A stretch of 28,843 bases of DNA from NCBI GenBank assembly GCA_025201865.1, contig MU602972.1, forward strand, positions 1-28,843, written 5' to 3'. Below, piece after piece: positions 1 to 8,849 of the stretch. The notes under the pieces are model-generated. The model saw only the letters and a program-made list of their open reading frames with translations, ran no database searches and was not told the origin of the DNA. The DNA comes from Ramicandelaber brevisporus. Its lineage: Eukaryota; Kickxellomycota; Ramicandelaberales; Ramicandelaberaceae. Numbering within the stretch: position 1 is the stretch's first letter; each line of letters begins with the position of its first letter. Made by a program: the position numbers and the translations under genes.

Positions 1-319
1 CGAATTAAATCGACTCACTTCGACTCGTCAACAAACGTTCATTGTCCATGGCAGTCATGGGTGTGTTGCATGATAGTGGAAATCATCTGAATGAATCATA
101 CCCCATCTACTGGACAGCTTGCACTATATCCTTATGATAACAGATGTCATCTCTAGCTGACTTTTAAAAAGTCATCTGGTGTCGAGATAGCTGTATCCAG
201 TTAACAGCTACAATGCCAAAGTCAGACCAACTTCTTTTGCCATCACCGAGACACTCAAACCGTCACTTCCAGGTTTTCGTTGTTTGATAACTTTGTAACC
301 CAAAAAAACGAACACCAAA
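1..319. promoter_or_regulatory. Upstream region of the dihydroorotase gene
   Basis: No coding sequence is supported here; the only frame of any length is a minus-strand shadow. A perfect inverted repeat lies at 159-173 (GACTTTT, one central base, AAAAGTC), and its AT-rich core could act as a TATA-like element. The bases just before the dihydroorotase ATG are A-rich (CACCAAAATG), a good eukaryotic start context. A promoter role is inferred from position only. Confidence 0.35.
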
Positions 320-1474
320 ATGAACAGACTTGTCGTTCCAGCAGTAAGTGATCTCCACTTGCACGTACGCCAGAGTGCATTCTTGCGTGCTCTCACGGCG
401 GCCCTGCCAGCAGCCGGCTACTCGACTGCACTGGTGATGCCAAACACGCTGCCTCCAATCACCACAGTCTCGGCTGCTCTCGACTATACCTCGCAGATCA
501 AGTCATCTTTCGCCTCGGGTGCTTCGGCTTTGATCAAGTCGGCTTCGGCCCAAGGCATCGAGATCAAGCACTCCTCCGGCGCTGCATCGGCAGAGTCTCT
601 CCCAGAGCTTGACGTGATTAGTACGCTGTATCTCAACGATGCCATCACTCCCGAGGTTGTGCGCGCGGCCGCGGCTGCTGGTGTTCGTGCCATCAAGTCG
701 TACCCACGCGGTGTCACCACTCACTCTGACTCTGGCATCTCCCCCACCAATCTCAATGAGTACTATCCAGTGTTCCAGGCCATGAGCGACACCGGTCTCG
801 TGCTGTGCCTTCACGGCGAACTTCCATCCAACCCATCCACCAACACCTGCGTGTTGAATGCCGAGGATCACTTCTTGCCAATCCTGCACCGTCTTCATGC
901 TGAGTTCCCAAAGCTGCGTATTGTGCTTGAGCACGCCACGACCCGCGCTGCTGTGGAGGCCGTCAAGGCTTGTGGCGACACTGTGGCTTGCACCATTACC
1001 GCTCACCATCTCATGATCACTGTTGATGACTGGGCCGGCGGTCTTGTGCATTCGTACTGCAAGCCGGTGGCCAAGTACCCGGCGGACCGTGATGCCCTGC
1101 GTAGTGTTGTTCGCGACGGCCATCCACGTTTCTTTTTGGGAACGGATTCTGCTCCACATCCAAAGGGCAACAAGGAGAAGATTGGAACTGCCTGTGCTGG
1201 AGTTTATACTGCCCCGATTGTGCTGCCATTGATGGCACAGCTGTTTGACGAAATGGGCTGCTTGGAGAAGTTGGCTGGCTTTATTTCGACCAACGGACGC
1301 AAGTTCTATGGATTGGCAGACGAGACTCGCACGGTCGAGCTTGAGAAGAGCGGCATGACTGTCCCGGCTTCGTACGAGTATGTGACCTCGGACGATGGAA
1401 AGGAAACTACACAGGTTGTGCCATTCATGGCTGGCAAGAAGCTCGACTGGGCCATTAAATCAATCTCATTCTAA
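320..1474 (+). CDS. URA4: Dihydroorotase, class II (PyrC/URA4 type)
   Basis: This 384-residue enzyme should close carbamoyl aspartate to dihydroorotate, the third step of pyrimidine synthesis, in the cytosol. The amidohydrolase metal ligands are visible. His13 and His15 lie in DLHLHVR near the N-terminus, Lys126 (expected carbamylated bridge) in AIKSYPRG, His165 in CLHGE, His205 in LEHATT and Asp276 in TDSAPH. The length is near bacterial PyrC and yeast Ura4 (about 350-365), with no sign of fusion to a CAD-type multienzyme. The ATG has an A-rich context and the frame is uninterrupted, so no intron is needed. The gene is convergent with the SREBP-like gene, 208 bp between stops, and AATAAA-like signals follow its stop around 1567-1615. 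Identification is firm; the symbol follows the fungal name. Confidence 0.97.
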   Translation: MNRLVVPAVSDLHLHVRQSAFLRALTAALPAAGYSTALVMPNTLPPITTVSAALDYTSQIKSSFASGASALIKSASAQGIEIKHSSGAASAESLPELDVISTLYLNDAITPEVVRAAAAAGVRAIKSYPRGVTTHSDSGISPTNLNEYYPVFQAMSDTGLVLCLHGELPSNPSTNTCVLNAEDHFLPILHRLHAEFPKLRIVLEHATTRAAVEAVKACGDTVACTITAHHLMITVDDWAGGLVHSYCKPVAKYPADRDALRSVVRDGHPRFFLGTDSAPHPKGNKEKIGTACAGVYTAPIVLPLMAQLFDEMGCLEKLAGFISTNGRKFYGLADETRTVELEKSGMTVPASYEYVTSDDGKETTQVVPFMAGKKLDWAIKSISF

Positions 1475-1682
1475 AAAGAAAAGAAAGGAAAGGAAAGAAT
1501 GGATCATTTGAAACTCTTAAAGGTTTGAAGTTAAGAAACACGAATGAAGCATGAATACTGATGATAAGAATAAAAAGAGAAATAGATAGAAAGAAAGAAA
1601 GTAGGTAGGTAAATAAAACGAGAACGAAGAATGAAGAAAAGAAAAGCGAGAATGGCGAGAAGGGTGGCAGAAAAGGGGTGAG

Positions 1683-4600
1683 TTAGTTGGCTGAGGTGGC
1701 GACGTCCAAGTAGCGTTGGTACAATGCACCATAGAGTTGAACGTTTTGAGTGTCGGATACACCAAAGTCAGCAGGACTCATACGACGCATGACCATCAGC
1801 TGATCGACAATTTGTGCGCGTAAGTTGCGCGAAGATGCAGCAACGTAGGCAGCAGCAACAATTGTCGGGTCTTTGGAAAGGGGCTGAGTAAAGACTTGTA
1901 TCGTGCATGTTGCACTGGAGATGTCCTCTACATTGGATGCATTCTCACCATGCTGAGCAGATGCTGCCTCGAGCTCGGCAGAAGCTGAAGGAACAACATC
2001 GTCAGCCTTCAAAGTGGAGCCTTCGTCGGATGTGTCAATGTCGGTTTCATCATCATCTTCTGCATCTTCGAGAGCCTCAACGGTGCGAACTGCACGCCAA
2101 ATGTTCCAGCGGGTTTCAAGTGCCAAATTGCAGGCCATGAAATCGAGGCAGCGAGCAACAGCAGAAACTGCGACAGCGTCAGCATCGGTTGAACGGGCAC
2201 CATCTGGAATCATGCTCTCAGTAAATGTTGAGATGATAGAGTCCTTGTCAGACTGAGATGCATCGCCATCCTGGCTATCCGTGGAATTGGTGGAGTCGTC
2301 TTCAGAGTCGCCATCTGGCTGCATCCGAGCTGGAACTGCACGCTCGAGAATAGAGTTGGCCTGAGCCAAATCATTGCGGGATGCAGCGTTGGCAGCAGCC
2401 ACAACGAGCGAAATGTACCGCACTGGAGACCGATCGGAGAGACCAGGCAATGCAGCGAGCATGAGTGTGGCGGTAGCAAGTTCATTCCGAGTCTTCTCAT
2501 TGGATGCAGAAACTGTGCGGACACCACGGCAATGAGCAATAATGGCAGCAGCGGCGATGCCACACCAGCGAATCAGAGCAGAGGCAGAGCCATACGAGAG
2601 TGACCCAGCGGCAGCAATCTCGGGAACAGTGCGTTCATGCTCGCCGGTAATGAATGCTCTTAAGGCATTTTGCAAGTTATGGAGACCAGCAATATCGGCC
2701 ATTGAGAAGATTGGTGCGCCGGGGCGTCCAATACGACGATGCAAGGCAGAGTCAGACACTACGTCAGCGTACTGCTCGAGCTGAGACATGTCGGCACGTA
2801 AAGCGGTGGCAAGCTGAACAAGCGGGCGAATCTCTGGGGCAGGAGTGGACAAGCCAGGGTTGGCGGAGAGAGTTCGGCCCATGATGCGGCTGACCAAGCT
2901 GGAGCACATTTTGGATGTAACAAACACCGAGAGTGGAGACTTTGAGAGGGCAGCGTTGATGTGAAGAGCCAAAACCATGCGAGTGCGCTGCAACAGAGGA
3001 CGCATCAATGCATCACTTTGAGAGCAAACCATGAGACTGGTCATCGTGCGAGTGCGAAGTAGCATTGACTTGAGAGTGGGCGGCTCAAGCAGCTCAAGCT
3101 CACTCAGCTGAAGCAACAAGCCGGCTCGTCCATTTACAGTGCTACGCTTCTTTGCGGTGCGGCCGCCAACTGGGCGAGCGGGACGAGTTGGTGCAATCAG
3201 CGAAAGGACAGGATCAATGCACCGACCAAATGCCATACGGATTAAAGTCCACAGCGACATTATTAGTGCAATAAAGGGGCTGCCGGGGTTTCGATGGCCA
3301 TGCTGATTCCACAATAAAGATTGGACAGCTGCATATCGCTCGCTTAATTCAACATCTGATGTTTGCAAAGTGCGGCGTGCTGGGATGTAAATGGACACAT
3401 TGAATAGCTTTGTAATGTGTTTGAAACTACCCAGGAAACCAAGCGCACCATCAAGAGCCAGTGAGCCAAGAAGACAGAGCACAAATGTGATAATCAGCAG
3501 CGTTGGAGGCATTCCAAATACATGTGTGCGTGGAATATGTGGCATTGAAGCAGTGGACGAGTCTAAAACAACAGCGCTGTGATCATGATTGCCGGAGCTG
3601 ACGTGAGCAGAGGCGACTGGCTGGTGGGAGTTTGAACCTTGGAGAGAGGCGATGCCAAAGAAAGAGACGCCCATAAACACTGCCATCAGGAGTCGAGGGA
3701 TGGCTGTTCCAACATTGCCATAAGTTGGCGATGAACTGCCGCTGTCTGAGATTGAGCCGGTTGATGTGGCTGATGGTGAGTGCAGTCCAGTTGATAGCAT
3801 GACTGGCTGTGGTGGCGCAGACGCAGATGCAGATGCAGCGGTAGTATTGTTGACAACAGCTTTGCCAGCAGAGCCGCGACTACGCTTGGCCGGTGGTGCA
3901 GATGATTGCTGCGGCATCAGCTGAATATCATCAGGACGCGGCCAGGATGGGATTTCTGAAGGTAGCTGACTAATCTCATTCTGCAGCTTTTCCAAATTAA
4001 ATGGACCATTGCCATTAATACCATTACCATTAATAATGCCAGCATTTGACTGGATAATTGAGACATAGGCTGCATTTTCTCTTCTCTTTAACTCCAACTC
4101 TTTTCTCAAAAAATAAATGTACTCAGTGGCTTTACGCAGAATTGCCGCTTTACTGCCTCTTTTAGTCAGTGCAACACCATCCACGATAATCTCCATTCCA
4201 TTGGGCAGTTTAAAGTCACCTTCTCCATCCTCGTCGTCATCATCGTCGTTATCTTCAAACTCTCCATTATTGTTTGTAGCAGTGGCCCTGCGTTTTCTGC
4301 CGCGGCGTCCTCCACTTCCACTACCATTCATGCTGTTTGTTGCTGATTGGATGACTGAGGTAAACTCACTTCCCAAACTCTGGTAGTTTAAGGCTGGGAC
4401 TGCTTCCTTCAGATCTTTGATTCTGTCATTGATGTTGTTGCGGTATCTGCGTTCAATTGCATTGTGAGCCTGTTTGCGGCCTTCAACTGGCTTAATGTCC
4501 TCAACCATCATCATTGCTGATCCATCCAATATGCCTGCGGCAGTTGCTGAATTGGCTGCTGCTGCTGCTTTCATGCGACGGGCATTGCTTGCCTTGCGAT

Positions 4601-5957
4601 CAGCCTGAGAGTGCGAGTGTGAAATTGGAATTGACTTGATTTCACGTGCCGCTGCAAGTGCTTTGGAGTTGGCGGAATCATCAAATGAGCCTAACTTGTT
4701 TGATGAAGCTGATGACATGATAGACGTGGCTGGAGATGCTGCGCCTGCACCTGCACCTGCACCTGATGTTGTTGCTGCTGTTGCGGTTGCTGTCACCAGT
4801 GGCTGCTGATACAAATCAACTGATTCGTTTGACTTGACAGTTGAGATTGATGAAGAATGCACACCAAAGGAGAAGTTAGTGGGTGACTGAGACATTCCAA
4901 GATCATTGAACACCGAGGCAAATGATATATCTACATTATTCATCATATGGTTGCTTGTAGTGGACAACGAGTCAATTGTCATGTCAGTTGTGCTGCCGTT
5001 GCTTGTTGACGTAGTTCCAGTGGTCAATGCAGCGAGCAGTTCCAAATCAGCCAATCCGCCATCTGCTGGGATCATCATACTGGGGAATGTTGCACCCGCA
5101 GTCTCTGTGGGGGATGCTGGCTTTGATGCTGACGATGAGCTCAATGCATCGAGTCCAGGCAAATTTGATGGCAACAGTGACTGAAGCACGGGAACTTTGA
5201 TGTTTTGCGTGCCCATTGTGGATGATGATGAAGTGCCTCCAAGCAATGCCTCAATGGCCAACTGCATCTGAGCATTTGCTGTGTCTGGTGAGCGCAAGAA
5301 GGCACTCAAGTCGTGGGGGAGCGAATCCGGCGCAAGAGCCAGCGATGTAGTCTGCGGACTAACTGGGCTTAATGGACTGTTGTGCATGTGATTGGTTGGT
5401 GCTCTATTCAGAGGCGGTGACTGTTGCTGCTGCTGTCTGGATTTGACAGGCTTTATCGGGGTAATTGGCACTGCTGCTGCACGACGAGCTGCGCCGAGAG
5501 CAACGGCAGCCTGCTGGGCACCCAACTTCACATGGCCGCCTCCATTCGTGGAATGACTGGCAACACTGGGTCCATTGTTGATAGCGTTTATCATGTTCTG
5601 AGTAGCGCTGATAGTACCACCGTTTGCGATCGATGCAGCCGCGGCGGCGATAACCGGGTTCGAACTCAGTTGGAGCTGCTCGGCCAACTGCTGTCGCTGT
5701 ATCTCAAGCTCTGCGGCTCTCGCTTGAGCCTGCTGCACGCGCGCATACTGTTGCGTGAAATCGATCAAAGCTTGCGGGTCGAGTGAACTAGCTGTTGCAA
5801 CAGCTGCCTGCGTGCTGGAGGCTTGCAAGACGTTGGAGATGTATGCGTCAAGCTCGCTGTTGTCCGGTAGCTCGATACCCAGCGGGTCCAGCATGGCCTG
5901 ACCCAACTGTTGCTGGTGTTGCTGTTGGTGCTGCTGCTGGTGCTGTTGAGTGAGCAT
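1683..5957 (-). CDS. SREBP/Sre1-like membrane-bound bHLH transcription factor
   Basis: This is a 1424-residue protein from the chosen ATG. The bHLH starts near residue 490 with HNAIERRYRNNINDRIKDLK; the Tyr in ERRYR is the SREBP-specific residue. Helix 2 (KAAILRKATEYIYFLRKEL) follows at about 595-625 after an unusually long loop of about 70 residues containing a GRRGRKRR block and an Asp/Glu run. Two hydrophobic segments at about 749-770 and 813-842 flank a short hydrophilic loop, the hairpin used by SREBPs in the ER membrane, and a long C-terminal domain follows. Family knowledge: proteolysis releases the N-terminal factor to activate sterol or hypoxia genes. The N-terminus is Gln/Ser/Ala-rich. 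The frame stays open upstream to 6869, but its first codon is TTG and it runs antisense through PET100, so I chose MLTQQHQQQ at 5957. An upstream in-frame ATG cannot be excluded. Confidence 0.9.
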   Translation of the reverse strand: MLTQQHQQQHQQQHQQQLGQAMLDPLGIELPDNSELDAYISNVLQASSTQAAVATASSLDPQALIDFTQQYARVQQAQARAAELEIQRQQLAEQLQLSSNPVIAAAAASIANGGTISATQNMINAINNGPSVASHSTNGGGHVKLGAQQAAVALGAARRAAAVPITPIKPVKSRQQQQQSPPLNRAPTNHMHNSPLSPVSPQTTSLALAPDSLPHDLSAFLRSPDTANAQMQLAIEALLGGTSSSSTMGTQNIKVPVLQSLLPSNLPGLDALSSSSASKPASPTETAGATFPSMMIPADGGLADLELLAALTTGTTSTSNGSTTDMTIDSLSTTSNHMMNNVDISFASVFNDLGMSQSPTNFSFGVHSSSISTVKSNESVDLYQQPLVTATATAATTSGAGAGAGAASPATSIMSSASSNKLGSFDDSANSKALAAAREIKSIPISHSHSQADRKASNARRMKAAAAANSATAAGILDGSAMMMVEDIKPVEGRKQAHNAIERRYRNNINDRIKDLKEAVPALNYQSLGSEFTSVIQSATNSMNGSGSGGRRGRKRRATATNNNGEFEDNDDDDDEDGEGDFKLPNGMEIIVDGVALTKRGSKAAILRKATEYIYFLRKELELKRRENAAYVSIIQSNAGIINGNGINGNGPFNLEKLQNEISQLPSEIPSWPRPDDIQLMPQQSSAPPAKRSRGSAGKAVVNNTTAASASASAPPQPVMLSTGLHSPSATSTGSISDSGSSSPTYGNVGTAIPRLLMAVFMGVSFFGIASLQGSNSHQPVASAHVSSGNHDHSAVVLDSSTASMPHIPRTHVFGMPPTLLIITFVLCLLGSLALDGALGFLGSFKHITKLFNVSIYIPARRTLQTSDVELSERYAAVQSLLWNQHGHRNPGSPFIALIMSLWTLIRMAFGRCIDPVLSLIAPTRPARPVGGRTAKKRSTVNGRAGLLLQLSELELLEPPTLKSMLLRTRTMTSLMVCSQSDALMRPLLQRTRMVLALHINAALSKSPLSVFVTSKMCSSLVSRIMGRTLSANPGLSTPAPEIRPLVQLATALRADMSQLEQYADVVSDSALHRRIGRPGAPIFSMADIAGLHNLQNALRAFITGEHERTVPEIAAAGSLSYGSASALIRWCGIAAAAIIAHCRGVRTVSASNEKTRNELATATLMLAALPGLSDRSPVRYISLVVAAANAASRNDLAQANSILERAVPARMQPDGDSEDDSTNSTDSQDGDASQSDKDSIISTFTESMIPDGARSTDADAVAVSAVARCLDFMACNLALETRWNIWRAVRTVEALEDAEDDDETDIDTSDEGSTLKADDVVPSASAELEAASAQHGENASNVEDISSATCTIQVFTQPLSKDPTIVAAAYVAASSRNLRAQIVDQLMVMRRMSPADFGVSDTQNVQLYGALYQRYLDVATSAN

Positions 5958-6485
5958 AGTGTTCGAGTAGTAGGTGAAGCGTGATGCAGCTGTCGCCAGA
6001 AAGGAACAAACACTGCGGTTGCCACCGAGAAGAAAAAAGAAAGCGAAGTGAAGACGGCGAAGACAACTACAACTACAGCGACTGTAACGACGAGCGACGA
6101 CAGTGGTAACGACGACAGCGGTAACGGCCTCGGTTGCGCTTACTGATGGATGGCCGGATATGGTGAATGTGCAGAGCGGCGAGCGACGGTGGTAGTTGTG
6201 GTTCCGGGGCTGTGCAACGATGGAGAGCGGTTGTAAAAAGTAAGAATCGGCAGATAATCGTTGCAAGAACAGCGAACACGTTGTGTGCTCCTGCAGGCGC
6301 TGCTGGTCGGCCAGCCAGTCGCGTCCCATGCGGAGCAGCGCAGCGCAGCGCAGCTTTGGGCTCGCAAACTCTGGCAAAAATTCCCTTGCAAAAATCAGCC
6401 GCACACAAGAACAGCAAAAGGACAACAGCAACAACAGCAACAGCAGCAGCAACAGCAGCAGGAACAGCAGCAGGAACAGCAGCAG
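5958..6485. promoter_or_regulatory. Divergent promoter/leader region, SREBP-like gene and PET100
   Basis: These 528 bp separate two divergently transcribed genes. They hold a GCAGC pentanucleotide run near 6335-6353 and a CAG/CAA-rich tract from about 6419 to 6485 that abuts the PET100 ATG. The CAG tract is in frame with PET100, but no in-frame ATG precedes it, so it is most simply untranslated leader. An out-of-frame ATG near 6329 opens a reading frame overlapping the PET100 start, which would matter if the transcript began that far upstream. Confidence 0.4.
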
Positions 6486-6749
6486 ATGGCCGGCATCAGG
6501 ATGGAGATCTTCCGCATGGGAGCGTACCTCAGCTTCCCCATCGGCTGCATGCTGTACTTTGGCGGACCGGGCTACTACAACGACTACGTTGCGCCGCTGC
6601 TGAAGGACCGCTACTCGCGGCCGCCGGGCCACATCTCGCCAGCCACCAACATGGACGACGTCAAGAAGCAGGTCGAGTACTTTAAGGAGAAGCGCGCGGC
6701 GGCTCTGCGGCGCATCGAAGCCGACGACAGCCAGCAGCGGGAGCAGTAA
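6486..6749 (+). CDS. PET100: PET100-like cytochrome c oxidase assembly factor
   Basis: This 87-residue protein starts MAGIRMEIFRMGAYLSFPIG, which fits the Pet100 family pattern of a short lead, a (K/R)-x-E-(I/L)-F-R motif and a single N-terminal membrane segment ending in a Pro-containing turn. A charged, probably helical tail (KKQVEYFKEKRAAALRRIE) follows, as in human PET100. Family knowledge: Pet100 is an inner-membrane protein needed to assemble respiratory complex IV. The frame is open upstream to 6261, but its first codon there is TTG and there is no earlier in-frame ATG, so 6486 is the first usable start. The poly-Gln frame before it is treated as leader. The cyclic phosphodiesterase ATG lies only 184 bp downstream on the same strand. 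The protein is short and the match rests on the N-terminal motif, so confidence is good rather than complete. Confidence 0.82.
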   Translation: MAGIRMEIFRMGAYLSFPIGCMLYFGGPGYYNDYVAPLLKDRYSRPPGHISPATNMDDVKKQVEYFKEKRAAALRRIEADDSQQREQ

Positions 6750-6933
6750 CAGCAGCAACTGTAGCAATAGCAACAGCGAGAGCAGTGGACCGGCACACAC
6801 GCAACAAAACATACACAACAAAACAAACCACCAAAACAACAAAACAACCCAAACAACCCACCAAAACAAAGCAGCCTTCGCCCTCCCTTTCCTCTCTTTG
6901 TATTCAAATCCTTCTTGTCTCTTGCCACCGCAG

Positions 6934-7542
6934 ATGACTCCACCGCCAAACTACTCGCTGTGGCTGAGTCCAGTTACGAGCGACCCAGCGCACGCCGCCA
7001 TCCAAGGCATCATCTCGTCGAACAGCGCGCGGCTCGACACGCCAGCGTTCGGGCCGCATCTGACGTTGCTGGGCAGTTTCCCGCTTGAGCCAGACACAAT
7101 GCTGGCGCTGACCAACCAGCTTGCGAGCGAACTTCGCGCCGGCGGTCACAACGGCATCTACATCCACCCCGCCGACGTCGCAACCGGAAGCAAGTTCTAC
7201 CAGAGCGTCATGTTCCAGGTAGACGGCGCCGCGCAGTCCGGCGTCAATGGCGCTGCAAAGCTGGTGGATGTCCATGCGGCGGCGTGCCGAGTCTTTGGGC
7301 GGCTGGTGCCGAGCGAGGACGGAACGTCCCAGGTGCCGTGCTTCTTCTACCCGCATGTGAGCCTGATCTACAGCGACAGCACTCAGGCAGAGCGCAGCGC
7401 ATATCGACAGAGCATCCTGGACGACATTGCGGCGGCTGGTCGATCGGTCTCGGACCACAGCTACATTGCCCACAGCATCAAGATTGTGCGCACCGACCTG
7501 CATCCGTCGCAGTGGACCACTCTTGGCGACATCGCCATCTAG
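6934..7542 (+). CDS. 2H-family cyclic nucleotide phosphodiesterase (CPDase/Cpd1-like)
   Basis: This 202-residue protein has the two H-x-(T/S) signatures of 2H phosphoesterases: His42 in GPHLTLLG and His141 in YPHVSLIY, about 99 residues apart. The order and spacing suit the cyclic phosphodiesterase branch (yeast Cpd1, plant CPDase). That branch opens the 1'',2''-cyclic phosphate of ADP-ribose produced during tRNA splicing. The opening YSLWLSP also matches the family start. A start 12 codons upstream at 6898 would add MYSNPSCLLPPQ. I prefer 6934 because the preceding bases (CTTGCCACCGCAG) look like leader or even a splice acceptor, so a leader intron is possible. The gene converges on the RG-rich protein gene, with 98 bp between stops. 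Confidence 0.85.
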   Translation: MTPPPNYSLWLSPVTSDPAHAAIQGIISSNSARLDTPAFGPHLTLLGSFPLEPDTMLALTNQLASELRAGGHNGIYIHPADVATGSKFYQSVMFQVDGAAQSGVNGAAKLVDVHAAACRVFGRLVPSEDGTSQVPCFFYPHVSLIYSDSTQAERSAYRQSILDDIAAAGRSVSDHSYIAHSIKIVRTDLHPSQWTTLGDIAI

Positions 7543-7640
7543 CCCATGTGCTCTTTTATTTTTACACTCTACTACTAACTAATGTACTAATGCCATATAC
7601 TTTAAATAGTGATCAATGGTTGATTTTAATCGAATAATGT

Positions 7641-8849
7641 TTACTGTTTATCGGCTGCTGGAGTGCCCTCGGTAGCCTTTGCTGGCTTCTTTGGGTAACG
7701 GCGTGGCTTGTTTTGTTTCTTTTCGCCATTGCTGGTGCTTGTTGCAGGCGCAGCTGCGGATGATGCCTGAGCCTGTGCTGGTGCTTGCTTTTCGGCCGCT
7801 GGCGTCTTCACTTGAGTTGCCTTCTTTCCCTTTGCAGACTTGGCAGCTGGTGCTGGAGCCGTAGTCGTATTAGTTGAGGTAGCTGTGGTTGGCTTTGGTG
7901 CTGACTCAGTTGTATCATTTGCAGTTGCAGCAGCAGCAGCAGCAGCAGCCTTTGGTTTACGTTGCTTGCGAGTCTTCTTGGGTTTGGTTGACATGGCTGC
8001 TGTATCTTGCTGCTGCTGCTGCTGCTGCTGGGCTGGTGCGGATTCAGCTGCAACTGGCGCAGCCGGCTTCTTCTTTGGTTGGCGCTTCGCTGGCTTCCAG
8101 TTTGGATCCAATTCAATCTCAAAGTGATGAGCATACTTCTCCAGCCAGCGCTTATATCCCTCAAACTTTGTGAATGAGTAAGAGCGCGATAAACGCGCAG
8201 CCAGAGCCTCGCGCGACTTGACGGCACGCTCCTCAATCGACAATGCAACACCATTGGCAGCTGGGAAGATGTGCAGCGGCGACGCCGGGTTGTAGTCTTC
8301 AATAATGGTGGCGCGGATTGCACGCATAGCTTCGATAAGGACCTCAGTGTAATCCACCGACACAATGAACTCGTACATGGCACCAACCATGCTGATGCTT
8401 GGAATCAAACCAGTGTGGATTCCATTCTCTGCAAGGCGACGGCGCATTGCACCAACTGGCATTGGACGCAGGTGGCCAACTGCAATCACATCGTACTCAA
8501 AGTTGCGCTTATAGCTGCGAATCGACTTGGACAAGCCACGGAACGCGTCGCGCAGCTGGGCAGCGGCATCTGGGTCTTGGATTGGAGCAAGCTGTCCGTT
8601 ACGGCGGTTGGCCTCATAGACACCACGATCGTGCTCTGGGTCATAGTTGTAGTTGCTTTCATATTGGTATGACGAATCATCATCATCAACAACAACAGCA
8701 TAACCAGTGTAGGCGATCTGCTCCTCTTCTTGGTACTGCTGCTTGCCGCGGCGTGGACCACGGGGGTTGCCGCCGTTGCTGTTCTTGTTACTGCGGCTGT
8801 TGCTGCGGCCGTTGCTGCCGTTGAACTTGGTAGTGTTAGCACCGATCAT
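7641..8849 (-). CDS. Unassigned basic RG-rich protein with gag-like central segment
   Basis: This 402-residue product is not recognised with confidence. The N-terminal ~60 residues are rich in Asn, Ser, Gly and Arg (GNPRGPRRGKQQ), as in RNA-binding proteins, and are followed by an acidic/Tyr patch. Residues about 100-260 form the only folded-looking part, with RPMPVGAMRRRLAENGIHTG and IPSISMVGAMYEFIVSVDY. Residues beyond about 265 are low complexity: Lys/Arg/Pro blocks, a Gln run, an Ala run and Thr/Ala stretches. The P-x-x-x-(L/M)-R-x-x-L-x-x-x-G-I then S-(M/I)-V-G layout resembles gag-like proteins of some fungal retroelements (inference, weak); no reverse transcriptase lies nearby. The frame runs 24 codons further up but begins with TTG, so ATG at 8849 was chosen. 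It could be an ordinary RNA-binding protein. Confidence 0.75.
   Translation of the reverse strand: MIGANTTKFNGSNGRSNSRSNKNSNGGNPRGPRRGKQQYQEEEQIAYTGYAVVVDDDDSSYQYESNYNYDPEHDRGVYEANRRNGQLAPIQDPDAAAQLRDAFRGLSKSIRSYKRNFEYDVIAVGHLRPMPVGAMRRRLAENGIHTGLIPSISMVGAMYEFIVSVDYTEVLIEAMRAIRATIIEDYNPASPLHIFPAANGVALSIEERAVKSREALAARLSRSYSFTKFEGYKRWLEKYAHHFEIELDPNWKPAKRQPKKKPAAPVAAESAPAQQQQQQQQDTAAMSTKPKKTRKQRKPKAAAAAAAATANDTTESAPKPTTATSTNTTTAPAPAAKSAKGKKATQVKTPAAEKQAPAQAQASSAAAPATSTSNGEKKQNKPRRYPKKPAKATEGTPAADKQ

Noticed and set aside
503-1159. 218-codon minus-strand frame over dihydroorotase
   Set aside because: Shadow of a strongly conserved plus-strand gene; no motif of its own.
5641-5680. tRNA B-box-like GGGTTCGAACTC
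   Set aside because: It lies inside the SREBP coding region with no A box or cloverleaf around it.
6898-6933. Upstream ATG for the phosphodiesterase adding 12 residues
   Set aside because: The added residues look like translated leader, and the family-like start YSLWLSP follows the second ATG.
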